DNA of 64,000 nt, taken from IMG/VR virus record IMGVR_UViG_3300027985_001265, positions 1 through 64,000 of that record; one strand, written 5' to 3'. Shown here one piece after another: positions 57,688 through 64,000 of the stretch (position 1 is the first letter of the stretch; the number at the start of each line of letters is the position of its first letter). The notes under the pieces are model-generated. The model did no database searches, was not told the DNA's origin, and was given only the letters and a program-made list of their open reading frames with translations. A program made the position numbers and the translations under genes. Source of the stretch: a virus.

Positions 57688-58288
57688 TAAAGTTTTTGAT
57701 GATGGCCTGTGCTTTTTTTGACACCTCATGTTCTGTTTTTTCTGTAGGTTTCGGGATGAATTTTCCCAAATCCGGGTGATTTTTGACCAGGGGATTTACT
57801 GTCCGGAAGGTGTCTACAATTTCCATGAAGGCATTTACCGTCTCCTTGATTTCACACTCAATATGATTAAATGTTTTGATAGCTTGAATGGTTAATGCTT
57901 TCATTTTCTCGTTGTATTCAAGCATATCTATTAAGCGGCCATTATAAAAAGCGGAAGTACCCGGTGTTTCCAAAGCAGGAGTAAATTCAAGAAGAAGGTA
58001 CGCCGGGCCATTTTGAATTATCCATGGTTTTCCTAAACGACCATTATTATCTTCTTGAGCAATATGGAAAGGATACACAGTTCTGGTATATCCATATTTT
58101 TTCAATATACTAAGTTCTTCTTTAGTAAACTGTTTCAAGACTTCTTTTTTGAGAAAATCAAGAATACTTTTTTTCATACTTGCCAGTTCTTTACCCGGAA
58201 TGGATTCATTCATCTTCTTCCGGACATGGGCTTCAATGTTATTTTTGATCTGCTGTTTCAGGGTTTTATTCAAATGACGAGTTGCCAT
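57677..58288 (-). CDS. Hypothetical protein, possibly Nmad5-like
   Basis: 203 residues behind TAGGAGGATGC. Helical N-terminus 'RHLNKTLKQQIKNNIEAHVR', a beta middle 'WIIQNGPAYLLLEFTPALET', then a helical C-terminus. 'ATRHLNKTLKQQI' and the overall layout recall the nucleotide-modification-associated domain 5 proteins of phages. I could not confirm this by any catalytic motif. If right it could act in nucleotide modification. Confidence 0.5.
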   Translation of the reverse strand: MATRHLNKTLKQQIKNNIEAHVRKKMNESIPGKELASMKKSILDFLKKEVLKQFTKEELSILKKYGYTRTVYPFHIAQEDNNGRLGKPWIIQNGPAYLLLEFTPALETPGTSAFYNGRLIDMLEYNEKMKALTIQAIKTFNHIECEIKETVNAFMEIVDTFRTVNPLVKNHPDLGKFIPKPTEKTEHEVSKKAQAIIKNFNAA

Positions 58289-58297
58289 TGCATCCTC

Positions 58298-58840
58298 CTA
58301 TATTGTTTTGGCCAGTAGAACTTGAGTTACGATCATTCGTTTCAAGTACCTAAGATTATTTTTGTTATCAGCCAATACCTGTTCAATTTTTTCTTCAGGC
58401 AAAGGCTCTGCGATATTAAAGACTTCGGAATCTATTTTGGGCATATACTGCTTGAGGGCTGCCGGGAACAGTCTGTCCAGATCCTCTGTATGTCCTGCCA
58501 TGGCCAGGAAGATACCAACCAATATCTTTACCCCAGTCATAACTTCCTGGTCTTTAAAAGAGCTTTTTTCCAGCAATTTTTGGACATCTTCATAAAGGTT
58601 TACATGTAGGATACGATTACACTTATGAGGGTCCGGAGGTTTTGGAATCGGCCACCATCTCCCTGCAAAGAAGAATGTTGGAGTTCTTGCATTAAGCATC
58701 TTTTGATTGGTTTCAGCGAGCTTCCACATCTCTTCTATCAAAGTTTTTTCAGCATGAGCATCCAAGGCTTTCAAAGTGTTATTCTGGACTTTCCGAAGGT
58801 ATTCCATCCTTTCCCGTTCGAGGTTTCTGAGTTTTGCCAT
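58298..58840 (-). CDS. Hypothetical protein
   Basis: 180 residues, ten bases upstream of the preceding entry in the operon. A helical N-terminus (RERMEYLRKVQNNTLKALDA), 'TPTFFFAGRWWPIPKPPDPH', a helical middle 'VMTGVKILVGIFLAMAGHTE' and a charged C-terminus. One central hydrophobic helix but no clear export signal. Not recognised. Operon position suggests a replication- or nucleotide-related role. Confidence 0.55.
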   Translation of the reverse strand: MAKLRNLERERMEYLRKVQNNTLKALDAHAEKTLIEEMWKLAETNQKMLNARTPTFFFAGRWWPIPKPPDPHKCNRILHVNLYEDVQKLLEKSSFKDQEVMTGVKILVGIFLAMAGHTEDLDRLFPAALKQYMPKIDSEVFNIAEPLPEEKIEQVLADNKNNLRYLKRMIVTQVLLAKTI

Positions 58841-58867
58841 GACTATTTCCTTTCATGGTTATAAGTC

Positions 58868-59024
58868 CTATGCAGCCATAGGACTTCTGTATTTGGCCGG
58901 CAGATCTCCGAACATGACCACCCTCTCCCGAGCACGACTGATTGCTACATAGAGCATCCGGGCAACGTCAGACGGGATATTGCATCGGCCGATATCATAG
59001 AGGTCAATGAAGACTTGATCATAT
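58868..59024 (-). CDS. C-terminal part of SF1 helicase, +1 frame
   Basis: Encodes 'YDQVFIDLYDIGRCNIPSDV' and 'MLYVAISRARERVVMFGDLP', the conserved motifs V-VI of RecD/Dda helicases. It is in the +1 frame relative to exon 2, which stops at the TGA at 59019-59021 just after HKSQGS. The part of this frame upstream of 59024 does not resemble the family. Joined by a +1 shift it completes a helicase of about 440 residues. Either a programmed shift, a mutation or a sequencing indel in the T-run (59026-59028). Confidence 0.8.
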
Positions 59025-60086
59025 GAAACTGCCCTGGGATTTATGGACAGTACTGGCATACGGGGATCTGAGATCCAGCCAGGTATTTTTGATATTGAAG
59101 TACCGGGTCCAGAGTTCTTTACGTTCATGGGGATTATCTTGCATAGCTTTAGAATTGGCTTCTTTGGCTATGGCCTGCATACGGGCTTTGGTATCCATAG
59201 GATTGTTCGGTAGAAACAGAACCTGCTCTCCATTGATTTCCGCATTTCTGCCAAGAACCTCTTCTATGAGTATTTCATCCCCCAGCCATGTGATTGCCAC
59301 CTCGCTGTCTACGGGAGTAACTGTGCCACCAGCGATAATGGGATTATTGGTGATGGCCAGTTCCCCTTCCTGAAAACTGTTGCCAAGGCCTTTTATCTTC
59401 CGCAAGTGCATGTTGTATTCCTGCACTCTAATATTACTCCAGGCTAAGACTTTTGCGCTGTTGATGGAAAATAGAGGGTTTATAAAAGCCTTTTCCATCT
59501 CCTCTTTGAAAGTGGGGCCGTCCACCAGGAGTACCTTGTCGGAAAGTAGAATATCTTGAAATACTTGAGTCTGGACCACTTCACGGAAAGCTGATGCTGC
59601 TTCCAAGATAGGACCGTCATGTCGCATGACTTGGCTCATAATTGCGGTAGGTACCTTGTGCATAAGAAGCTGCATATTGGACACCTTCTGTTGTACCGGA
59701 GCCAACTGAAATACGTCCCCGATCAGGACAGCCTTTGATGTTTTCTGAAGCGATTCCTCTAAAAACCTAAAGGTATCCACGTCCAGCATGCTGGCTTCAT
59801 CCATGATGACGACAGTATCTTTTAAATAGGTAAACCGGTTTGTCTTCTGAAGACTCTCCTTTCCTGTCCGATAATTTGGTACAAGTTTCAATCCAAGTGT
59901 GGAATGAATGGTATTCACCGTTGGGTTTTTGGATAACTCCCTGAGAACTGCAACGGCCTTGTTGGTTGTGGCCGTTAATACGATCTGAAAATCCTGTTTA
60001 TTCGGATCTTCACACATTACGGTCTTGAGTACCTTGTACTGCTTAGAGATGCTGGAAAGCATCTTTTTGATCATGGTGGTTTTTCC
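59019..60086 (-). CDS. RecD/Dda-like SF1 helicase, exon 2
   Basis: Starts with GGA AAA ACC (GKT), the second half of Walker A. It continues 'TTMIKKMLSSISKQYKVLKT', 'VLTATTNKAVAVLRELSK' (motif Ia), 'TVVIMDEASMLDVDTFRFLE' (DEAS, Walker B), 'KAVLIGDVFQLAPVQQK' (motif III, GD..QL.PV) and 'YASTVHKSQGS' (motif V). A GTG at 60110 upstream is inside the intron and is not a true start. A replicative or repair 5'-3' helicase, read after splicing to exon 1 at 61070-61177. The C-terminus continues in another frame. Confidence 0.9.
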   Translation of the reverse strand, partial: GKTTMIKKMLSSISKQYKVLKTVMCEDPNKQDFQIVLTATTNKAVAVLRELSKNPTVNTIHSTLGLKLVPNYRTGKESLQKTNRFTYLKDTVVIMDEASMLDVDTFRFLEESLQKTSKAVLIGDVFQLAPVQQKVSNMQLLMHKVPTAIMSQVMRHDGPILEAASAFREVVQTQVFQDILLSDKVLLVDGPTFKEEMEKAFINPLFSINSAKVLAWSNIRVQEYNMHLRKIKGLGNSFQEGELAITNNPIIAGGTVTPVDSEVAITWLGDEILIEEVLGRNAEINGEQVLFLPNNPMDTKARMQAIAKEANSKAMQDNPHERKELWTRYFNIKNTWLDLRSPYASTVHKSQGSFI

Positions 60087-61069
60087 CGGAATGTTCAGTA
60101 AAGGCGTCACTCTTTACCAGTTCTTTTATGAACTTCTGCATATTTCTATGCAGCCCAGACCATATCTTCATCTTTTCTATAGCAATCAGAGCAGACACCC
60201 CCTCTTTGAATCCAAGGAGAATCACTGCGTCTGTTGAAAATATTTTGACAGTGTTTACAGGTAAATTTTACATACCTGCGTTTATTGATAACTTCGGTAG
60301 TTATTAACCGAGAACCAAGGATAGAAGTTAATTCCTGTAACTTCTTTTTTTCTTGTAATTTTCCCGTAGCAATTCCACCAAGGCGCCTCACTTTATCTTG
60401 TCTTCCTTGTTTGATGGAATGTTGCATATTTTCTTTATGAGTGGACCACTCTAAATTTGTATTAAAATTATGGAGTCCGTTGTTATCAATATGGTTTATA
60501 AAAGGTTTATTATCAGGATTTGGGATAAAAGCTTCAGCAACTAGTCTATGCACAGAGAATCGTTTTGTTTTTCCATTTATTGAAAAAGTAACCCTATGAT
60601 AAGAAGTGTGTTTTCTTTTATCCACATCTGGCTTTAATTCTCGAATACCTGTTCTTGAACTGTTTGGCATTGAGAACACTCTGCCTTTATTTGAAATTTG
60701 ATATCTACCTTCATAACCTACAATGTCTTTGATAATTTCTGACATGATTTACCTCATTACTTTAATTATTAAACCCTGTGTAAGGTTTAATAAAAATAAA
60801 TAGGTAAGTCTAGTTTCACATCAGCTTTAAAAAGAGTCCCCCATTTCCACATCACTTGATGTGTACGGCTTTCGCCTGGTCGTTGAACCTTCTCCATACT
60901 ATTTTAGATTAGGAGCTTGGCTGCTGATTGCCCATTAATTATCCGTTTACTTGTCAAACCTTTATAAGCTCTTTTCAGGCGTATTGTGGTAAAACGGCTT
61001 TAGGGGTTTCCAGCAATTAAAGGGATTTATTTTGAGGGGATCACTCCCCAAAGGAACCTATTACAAACA
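60087..61069 (-). other. Group I self-splicing intron in the helicase gene
   Basis: 983 nt. The 5' exon end GGAACT pairs with GGTTCC (61053-61058) to form P1 with the required U-G at the splice site; the intron ends in G (60087). Conserved core elements on the minus strand: P AATTGCTGGAAAC (61006-61018), Q AATCAGCAGCCAAGC (60915-60929), R GTTCAACGACCAGGCG (60873-60888), S AAGATATGGTC (60158-60168). R GACC and S GGTC form P7. The HNH gene lies between R and S, i.e. in the P8 region. Splicing restores GAAGT-GKTT. Confidence 0.93.
60146..60745 (-). CDS. Intron-encoded NUMOD4/HNH homing endonuclease
   Basis: 199 residues behind GAGGTAAATC. The NUMOD4 domain at residues 3-25 ('IKDIVGYEGRYQISNKGRVF') is followed by the HNH motif 'HRLVAEAFIPNPDNKPFINH' then 'IDNNGLHNFNTNLEWST'. 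The C-terminal treble clef has 'CKHCQNIF' and 'CSDCYRK'. Spreads its intron by cutting intron-less helicase genes. The last codons (DEDMVWAA) also encode the S core element of the intron, so gene and ribozyme overlap. Confidence 0.95.
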   Translation of the reverse strand: MSEIIKDIVGYEGRYQISNKGRVFSMPNSSRTGIRELKPDVDKRKHTSYHRVTFSINGKTKRFSVHRLVAEAFIPNPDNKPFINHIDNNGLHNFNTNLEWSTHKENMQHSIKQGRQDKVRRLGGIATGKLQEKKKLQELTSILGSRLITTEVINKRRYVKFTCKHCQNIFNRRSDSPWIQRGGVCSDCYRKDEDMVWAA

Positions 61070-61177
61070 AGTTCCGGCAGCCCCCTGGATGATCATGTAT
61101 CGTTCATTGGGATTCTTCAGGAACTTCATGAATGTCTTGATGACATTCTTCTGTTCATCGGTGAGTTCAAAGTCCAA
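61070..61177 (-). CDS. RecD/Dda-like SF1 helicase, exon 1
   Basis: 36 codons from a TTG start at 61177, seven bases after AAGGAG. It reads LDFELTDEQKNVIKTFMKFL, then KNPNERYMIIQGAAGT. The Q motif (LTDEQ) and the first half of Walker A (GAAGT) are complete, and the intron follows directly. Unspliced, the frame stops two codons into the intron (Cys-Leu-stop). With exon 2 and the +1 C-terminal segment the protein is about 440 residues, similar to T4 Dda. Confidence 0.88.
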
Positions 61178-61188
61178 TAGTTTTCTCC

Positions 61189-61431
61189 TTAATTAGGCAG
61201 AAAGGTCACAATCTTCTTGTGCTTCTGGCTGTATATGAGTCTGAATTTATTTGATCCATAGTTTACATGGACTAGGGTCCGGGAATTGGTTACCTTTTCA
61301 TAACTTTCAGCTTTACCTTCCCGGATGATCCTTTCGATCTCCCTGAATCCACTGTCTGTGATATGGGTGAAATATCTTTGTTCAGCCCGCATTCGGGCAT
61401 GGGATCTTTTATGTTTTCCTCTGGTTCTCAT
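61189..61431 (-). CDS. Small basic protein, DUF4258/toxin-like fold
   Basis: 80 residues behind AGAGGAGGCC. Basic start 'RTRGKHKRSHARMRAEQRYF', then 'TNSRTLVHVNYGSNKFRLIY' and 'SQKHKKIVTFLPN'. The late pattern of R.VY....+++TFLP is that of DUF4258 or RelE-related small proteins. It ends 12 nt before the helicase start. Whether it is a toxin or RNA-binding protein is not shown. Confidence 0.6.
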   Translation of the reverse strand: MRTRGKHKRSHARMRAEQRYFTHITDSGFREIERIIREGKAESYEKVTNSRTLVHVNYGSNKFRLIYSQKHKKIVTFLPN

Positions 61432-61612
61432 TGGCCTCCTCTACATTATTGTTATGAGGGCAGTTTTCTAAAATACCTTTATCTGGAATAAGAGGTTCTC
61501 TCTTGAGTTCACAACAAACAAGCCCTTCTCGGTATACTCCTGGTTTACCTCTGAGTCTTATATGCGGGCAGTGATTACAGTGATAAACCATACGTCTGTA
61601 TTCCCAAGACAT
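61409..61612 (-). CDS. Small zinc-finger-like protein
   Basis: 67 residues behind AAGGAGAACTAG. 'VYHCNHCPHIRLRG' gives CxxC; 'EGLVCCELKREP' and 'ENCPH' provide further Cys/His. Likely one zinc site. Overlaps the next gene by 23 nt in another frame. No firm family. Confidence 0.6.
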   Translation of the reverse strand: MSWEYRRMVYHCNHCPHIRLRGKPGVYREGLVCCELKREPLIPDKGILENCPHNNNVEEANENQRKT

Positions 61613-61624
61613 AACTAGTTCTCC

Positions 61625-62800
61625 TTAAATCTCATAATGAATAACTTCACCGTATTCTGTAGTGAAATCCGGATTATTGTGAATTACCCAGACCACAGAA
61701 CAGTCCGGGAATTTATCTACTATTGGGGGATCAAACCATCCGTCGGTGAATATGATCAAGACTTCAGGTTCATTTTCACAGGCCCATTCTAGGACAGGAT
61801 GAATATCTGTTCCACCACGGCCTGTGAATTTAATATCCCGCATGACATCAGTGCTTTGGGTTATTTCGTGAATTTCGTGGATCTCTGTATCAAAATCAAT
61901 CAGGGTGATCAGTTCCGGGTGTAGGGTCTGCTGGACCACTTCCACTTCCTGTACAAAGAACCCGAATTCATGATCCTCAACAGAGCAGGAACAATCCACG
62001 GCAAAGACCACATTGTCTACTGCCTCAGAGTAGGCCGATGGCATGATCAAATTCGGCAGGTATCTTCTATTGGGCCGGCGCCAGGTGTAGTCATCCTTGG
62101 CGAACCGGTTCATATAGTTTTGGAAGATCACTTCCCAGGGAAGTTTGGGGTTAATAGTCTTGTCCAGTTCAATCAAGACAGCTCCCGGGATGCTTCCCCA
62201 GGCATTTACTTGCTGGGCCTGTATGGTGGCCTTTAAGACCATATCAGCGATCTCAGCTTCTATTTGACTTGCTTCCGCCTTATCTGCCGGAGGCAGAACA
62301 TCCTTACCTATTCCCGGGACAGTACCTGTCGGGGTGCATGGAATACCCTGTCCGTTACCTGAATTATTTGCCTGATTCTGTTTCCTTTCATCCATGAGGA
62401 TCTTGTAGACTTCTTCATAGGCCATATCTCTAAATCGTTGGTCCAAGAGACAACCTTTAGGAAGCTTGAAGTTAGCATCTGTGAGGATCAAGTTGGCCAC
62501 ATAATTCATGGCGTTGTTGGCTTCCGGATCTTCATGGCCGATACCTCGGGTAATATGCTGCAGGGCTACATGAAGGACTTCATGCAGGAGAACCCCTATC
62601 CTTTCGTCCTGGGTTAGTGTGTCAAAGAATCTGGGACTGAACAGTATATGACGACCATTTGTTGCGGCAGTCGGGATTGTGTCATCCCACTTGAATTCAA
62701 GCTGGAACAGTATGCTGGTATAGAATACTGTGTTTGGATCCATCATGAGCTGAAACTTAGCTTTATCCAGTAGGATATTTCTTTCTTCAGGTGTTTTCAT
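61625..62800 (-). CDS. vWA-domain metallopeptidase-like protein (N4 gp25-like)
   Basis: 391 residues from ATG 62800, nine bases after GGGAGG. N-terminal DUF2201-like metal-binding domain with HExxH in 'GVLLHEVLHVALQHITRG' (about residue 71). C-terminal von Willebrand A domain with the MIDAS motif 'VFAVDCSCSVEDHEFG' (DxSxS-like: DCSCS), 'FTGRGGTDIHPVLEWA' (T) and 'VLIIFTDGWFD' (D). In N4 a vWA protein pairs with a MoxR-type AAA ATPase in the early region; that ATPase may be upstream beyond the window. Confidence 0.85.
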   Translation of the reverse strand: MKTPEERNILLDKAKFQLMMDPNTVFYTSILFQLEFKWDDTIPTAATNGRHILFSPRFFDTLTQDERIGVLLHEVLHVALQHITRGIGHEDPEANNAMNYVANLILTDANFKLPKGCLLDQRFRDMAYEEVYKILMDERKQNQANNSGNGQGIPCTPTGTVPGIGKDVLPPADKAEASQIEAEIADMVLKATIQAQQVNAWGSIPGAVLIELDKTINPKLPWEVIFQNYMNRFAKDDYTWRRPNRRYLPNLIMPSAYSEAVDNVVFAVDCSCSVEDHEFGFFVQEVEVVQQTLHPELITLIDFDTEIHEIHEITQSTDVMRDIKFTGRGGTDIHPVLEWACENEPEVLIIFTDGWFDPPIVDKFPDCSVVWVIHNNPDFTTEYGEVIHYEI

Positions 62801-62969
62801 TAATCCACTCCTCCCACTCTTTAGTGGTGTACCATTTTCCTTTCCAATAATGGGCATTACAATTATGACAGTAGTAGTTTGGATTTTTTCCTAAACCTTT
62901 TGTTAAATCAGACATGAGATCTCCACAGTATTTACATGTTTTTGGCCATGGAGTATTTTTATGTGTCAT
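62787..62969 (-). CDS. Small zinc-ribbon protein (60 aa)
   Basis: From ATG 62969, six bases after GAGGGG. 'CKYCGDLM' and 'YYCHNCNAHYWKGKWYTTKE' form a typical CxxC-CxxC ribbon. Overlaps the vWA gene start by 14 nt and the upstream membrane-protein gene by 11 nt. Probably a nucleic-acid binding or stabilising accessory protein. Confidence 0.65.
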   Translation of the reverse strand: MTHKNTPWPKTCKYCGDLMSDLTKGLGKNPNYYCHNCNAHYWKGKWYTTKEWEEWINENT

Positions 62970-63171
62970 AGTCATCCCCTCTCGGTTGGCCATACCAACC
63001 TACCAATGCAGTCAGCGGGACGCTGACTGGTGCGGTGATGAATAGAAAGATCACGAATAAATCAAGGGAAACACTTTTTAAAAATGTGAAATAAACATTG
63101 AAAATTTTCCTGGTAAAGTACCTTCCGAATATGGAAGAAACTTCTCTCAGGAAGTATGAATATGGTTGCAT
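62959..63171 (-). CDS. Small membrane protein (70 aa)
   Basis: From ATG 63171 behind GAGGAGGAACA. 'YFLREVSSIFGRYFTRKIFN' then one membrane helix 'LDLFVIFLFITAPVSVPLTA' and a polar acidic tail. Single-span. Function unknown; membrane proteins in the early region may act on host takeover or exclusion. Confidence 0.6.
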   Translation of the reverse strand: MQPYSYFLREVSSIFGRYFTRKIFNVYFTFLKSVSLDLFVIFLFITAPVSVPLTALVGWYGQPRGDDYDT

Positions 63172-63344
63172 TGTTCCTCCTCTTTTTTGGTTAATGGTCG
63201 GCACTTAGTTTCCGTGAGCACCACCCCACAGAATTCCGATTGGGTGCAGTGATCCGGGCAATGGGGCCGACCACATGGACAGGTTTCTTTGCAGTGGTCT
63301 ACAGGGTCTTTCACATTGCAGATGTAGAGCTTGGCCGGTTTCAT
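63147..63344 (-). CDS. Cysteine-rich hypothetical protein
   Basis: 65 residues, ATG overlapping the upstream stop (ATGA). 'KLYICNVKDPVDHCKETCPC' and 'GRPHCPDHCTQSEFC' pack nine Cys and several His into about 40 residues, suggesting one or two zinc sites. Overlaps the next gene by 25 nt. No family recognised. Confidence 0.6.
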   Translation of the reverse strand: MKPAKLYICNVKDPVDHCKETCPCGRPHCPDHCTQSEFCGVVLTETKCRPLTKKEEEQCNHIHTS

Positions 63345-64000
63345 TTAATAAGTTTCATACCTTCAGGAAGTGTCCTGTTATCAAGGTATTTGCTCATTAA
63401 TTCTTTGATAGTATCAATGGATTGTTCACCAATAGCATCTGATTTAATCTGTTTAAGAAGGAGATCTGTTTCTACACGAAGTAGGACATCATCTATGTTT
63501 TCTTCTTTGGCTATTAACGCCCTACGCTCTACTTCTATGTCTATGATCTTTTTTCGGTGTTCTTCCCTGTCTAGGAATATTTTAGTGTCCTTCTTTGAGA
63601 GTTTATAGTTTTTAATTTCAAATCTGGTGTCTTCTGCCCAGGGCATTAAGAGAAGGTTTATTGCGTATGAAAGGTTGAAACCATTATTAGTGACGTTCAA
63701 TGAGATTTCACTAATAATATGGGAAGCCGTTATGATGTTGGAGTCATCCATTAATACCGCACAGGTACTATCACTGAAAAGCATATTTTGATCTTCTTGG
63801 TTTAAGATGCAATTAGGGCCTATCTTAAATATAGCATCCTGCGTTGCTTCAACTAGCTTTTGTAACCAAGGAGTATTTAAAATAATTTCTCCCTTTTCTG
63901 TTTCCAGAATTTCTTCGCATCTTCTGTTTAAACGCAGAAGGGTTCCATCATGTCTGAGTTCATTGAGTTGTAATTGCAAAGCTTTATCTCTGTCTTTGAT
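63341..64000 (-). CDS. Hypothetical protein, 5' end beyond the window
   Basis: At least 219 residues; the frame stays open to the right edge, and the TTG at 63979 is not a convincing start. Helical charged part 'RCEEILETEKGEIILNTPWL', a middle 'LMDDSNIITASHIISEISLN' and a long coiled-coil tail 'EEHRKKIIDIEVERRALIAK'. No motif recognised. It is the most upstream gene of the minus-strand operon seen here and shows that the genome continues to the right. Confidence 0.6.
   Translation of the reverse strand: MKDRDKALQLQLNELRHDGTLLRLNRRCEEILETEKGEIILNTPWLQKLVEATQDAIFKIGPNCILNQEDQNMLFSDSTCAVLMDDSNIITASHIISEISLNVTNNGFNLSYAINLLLMPWAEDTRFEIKNYKLSKKDTKIFLDREEHRKKIIDIEVERRALIAKEENIDDVLLRVETDLLLKQIKSDAIGEQSIDTIKELMSKYLDNRTLPEGMKLIK

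Noticed and set aside
60087-60110. GTG at 60110 as the start of the helicase
   Set aside because: It gives an N-terminus (TPLLNIP) that breaks Walker A. The upstream exon with GAAGT and the P1/omega-G splice sites explains the gene better.

Overview
The window is part of a tailed-phage genome (or prophage) of the podovirus type, related to the N4 group. The main evidence is a 3454-residue protein at 26778-37142 that carries T7-type single-subunit RNA polymerase motifs at spacings expected of the N4 virion RNA polymerase. An N4-like late gene order supports this: terminase, connector and tail genes, lysis genes, portal, scaffold, major capsid, internal virion proteins, virion RNA polymerase. 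An N4-type replication set is also present (family A DNA polymerase, SSB, helicase-primase, RecA-like ATPase, vWA protein). The host is probably a Gram-negative bacterium with a moderately AT-rich genome; an anaerobe is possible but only weakly suggested. The last gene runs off the right edge, so the genome continues beyond the window.

Layout. 1-1.4 kb: a few small + strand genes of unknown role. 1.36-3.7 kb: a three-gene, probably fibre/adsorption, module on the - strand with its own terminator. 4.04-4.61 kb: an AT-rich non-coding region with a long inverted repeat, iterated sites and a candidate phage promoter. 4.6-37.9 kb: a long + strand late operon of tightly spaced or overlapping genes, ending at a strong terminator at 37906-37926. 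37.9-64 kb: the - strand early/replication region, converging on the same terminator. It holds a DNA ligase, ThyX, a P4-type integrase with an AlpA-type regulator, SSB, a RecA-like ATPase, a helicase-primase, a PD-(D/E)XK nuclease, a MazG-like protein, a RuvC-like resolvase, a nucleotide kinase, DNA polymerase, a Rha-like protein, a RecD/Dda-like helicase and a vWA metallo-domain protein. One + strand HxlR regulator sits inside this region at 40.0 kb.

The most notable points are these. (i) An integrase, an AlpA regulator and a structured RNA, recalling P4 immunity, occur in a phage with a virion RNA polymerase; N4 relatives are mostly regarded as strictly lytic. (ii) A 983-nt group I intron with a NUMOD4/HNH endonuclease interrupts the helicase gene exactly inside its Walker A motif, with recognisable P1, P, Q, R and S elements. 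The same helicase also needs a +1 shift near its C-terminus. (iii) A 760-nt gene-free, highly structured stretch (52.68-53.44 kb) carries repeated hairpin elements. (iv) A 16-nt motif (GTCAGACTYAWATTGA) occurs three times, mostly at gene-start regions. (v) An Acb2/Tad1-like small protein next to the terminase genes may be an anti-defence protein. Start codons were chosen from Shine-Dalgarno spacing and overlaps where the sequence allowed.
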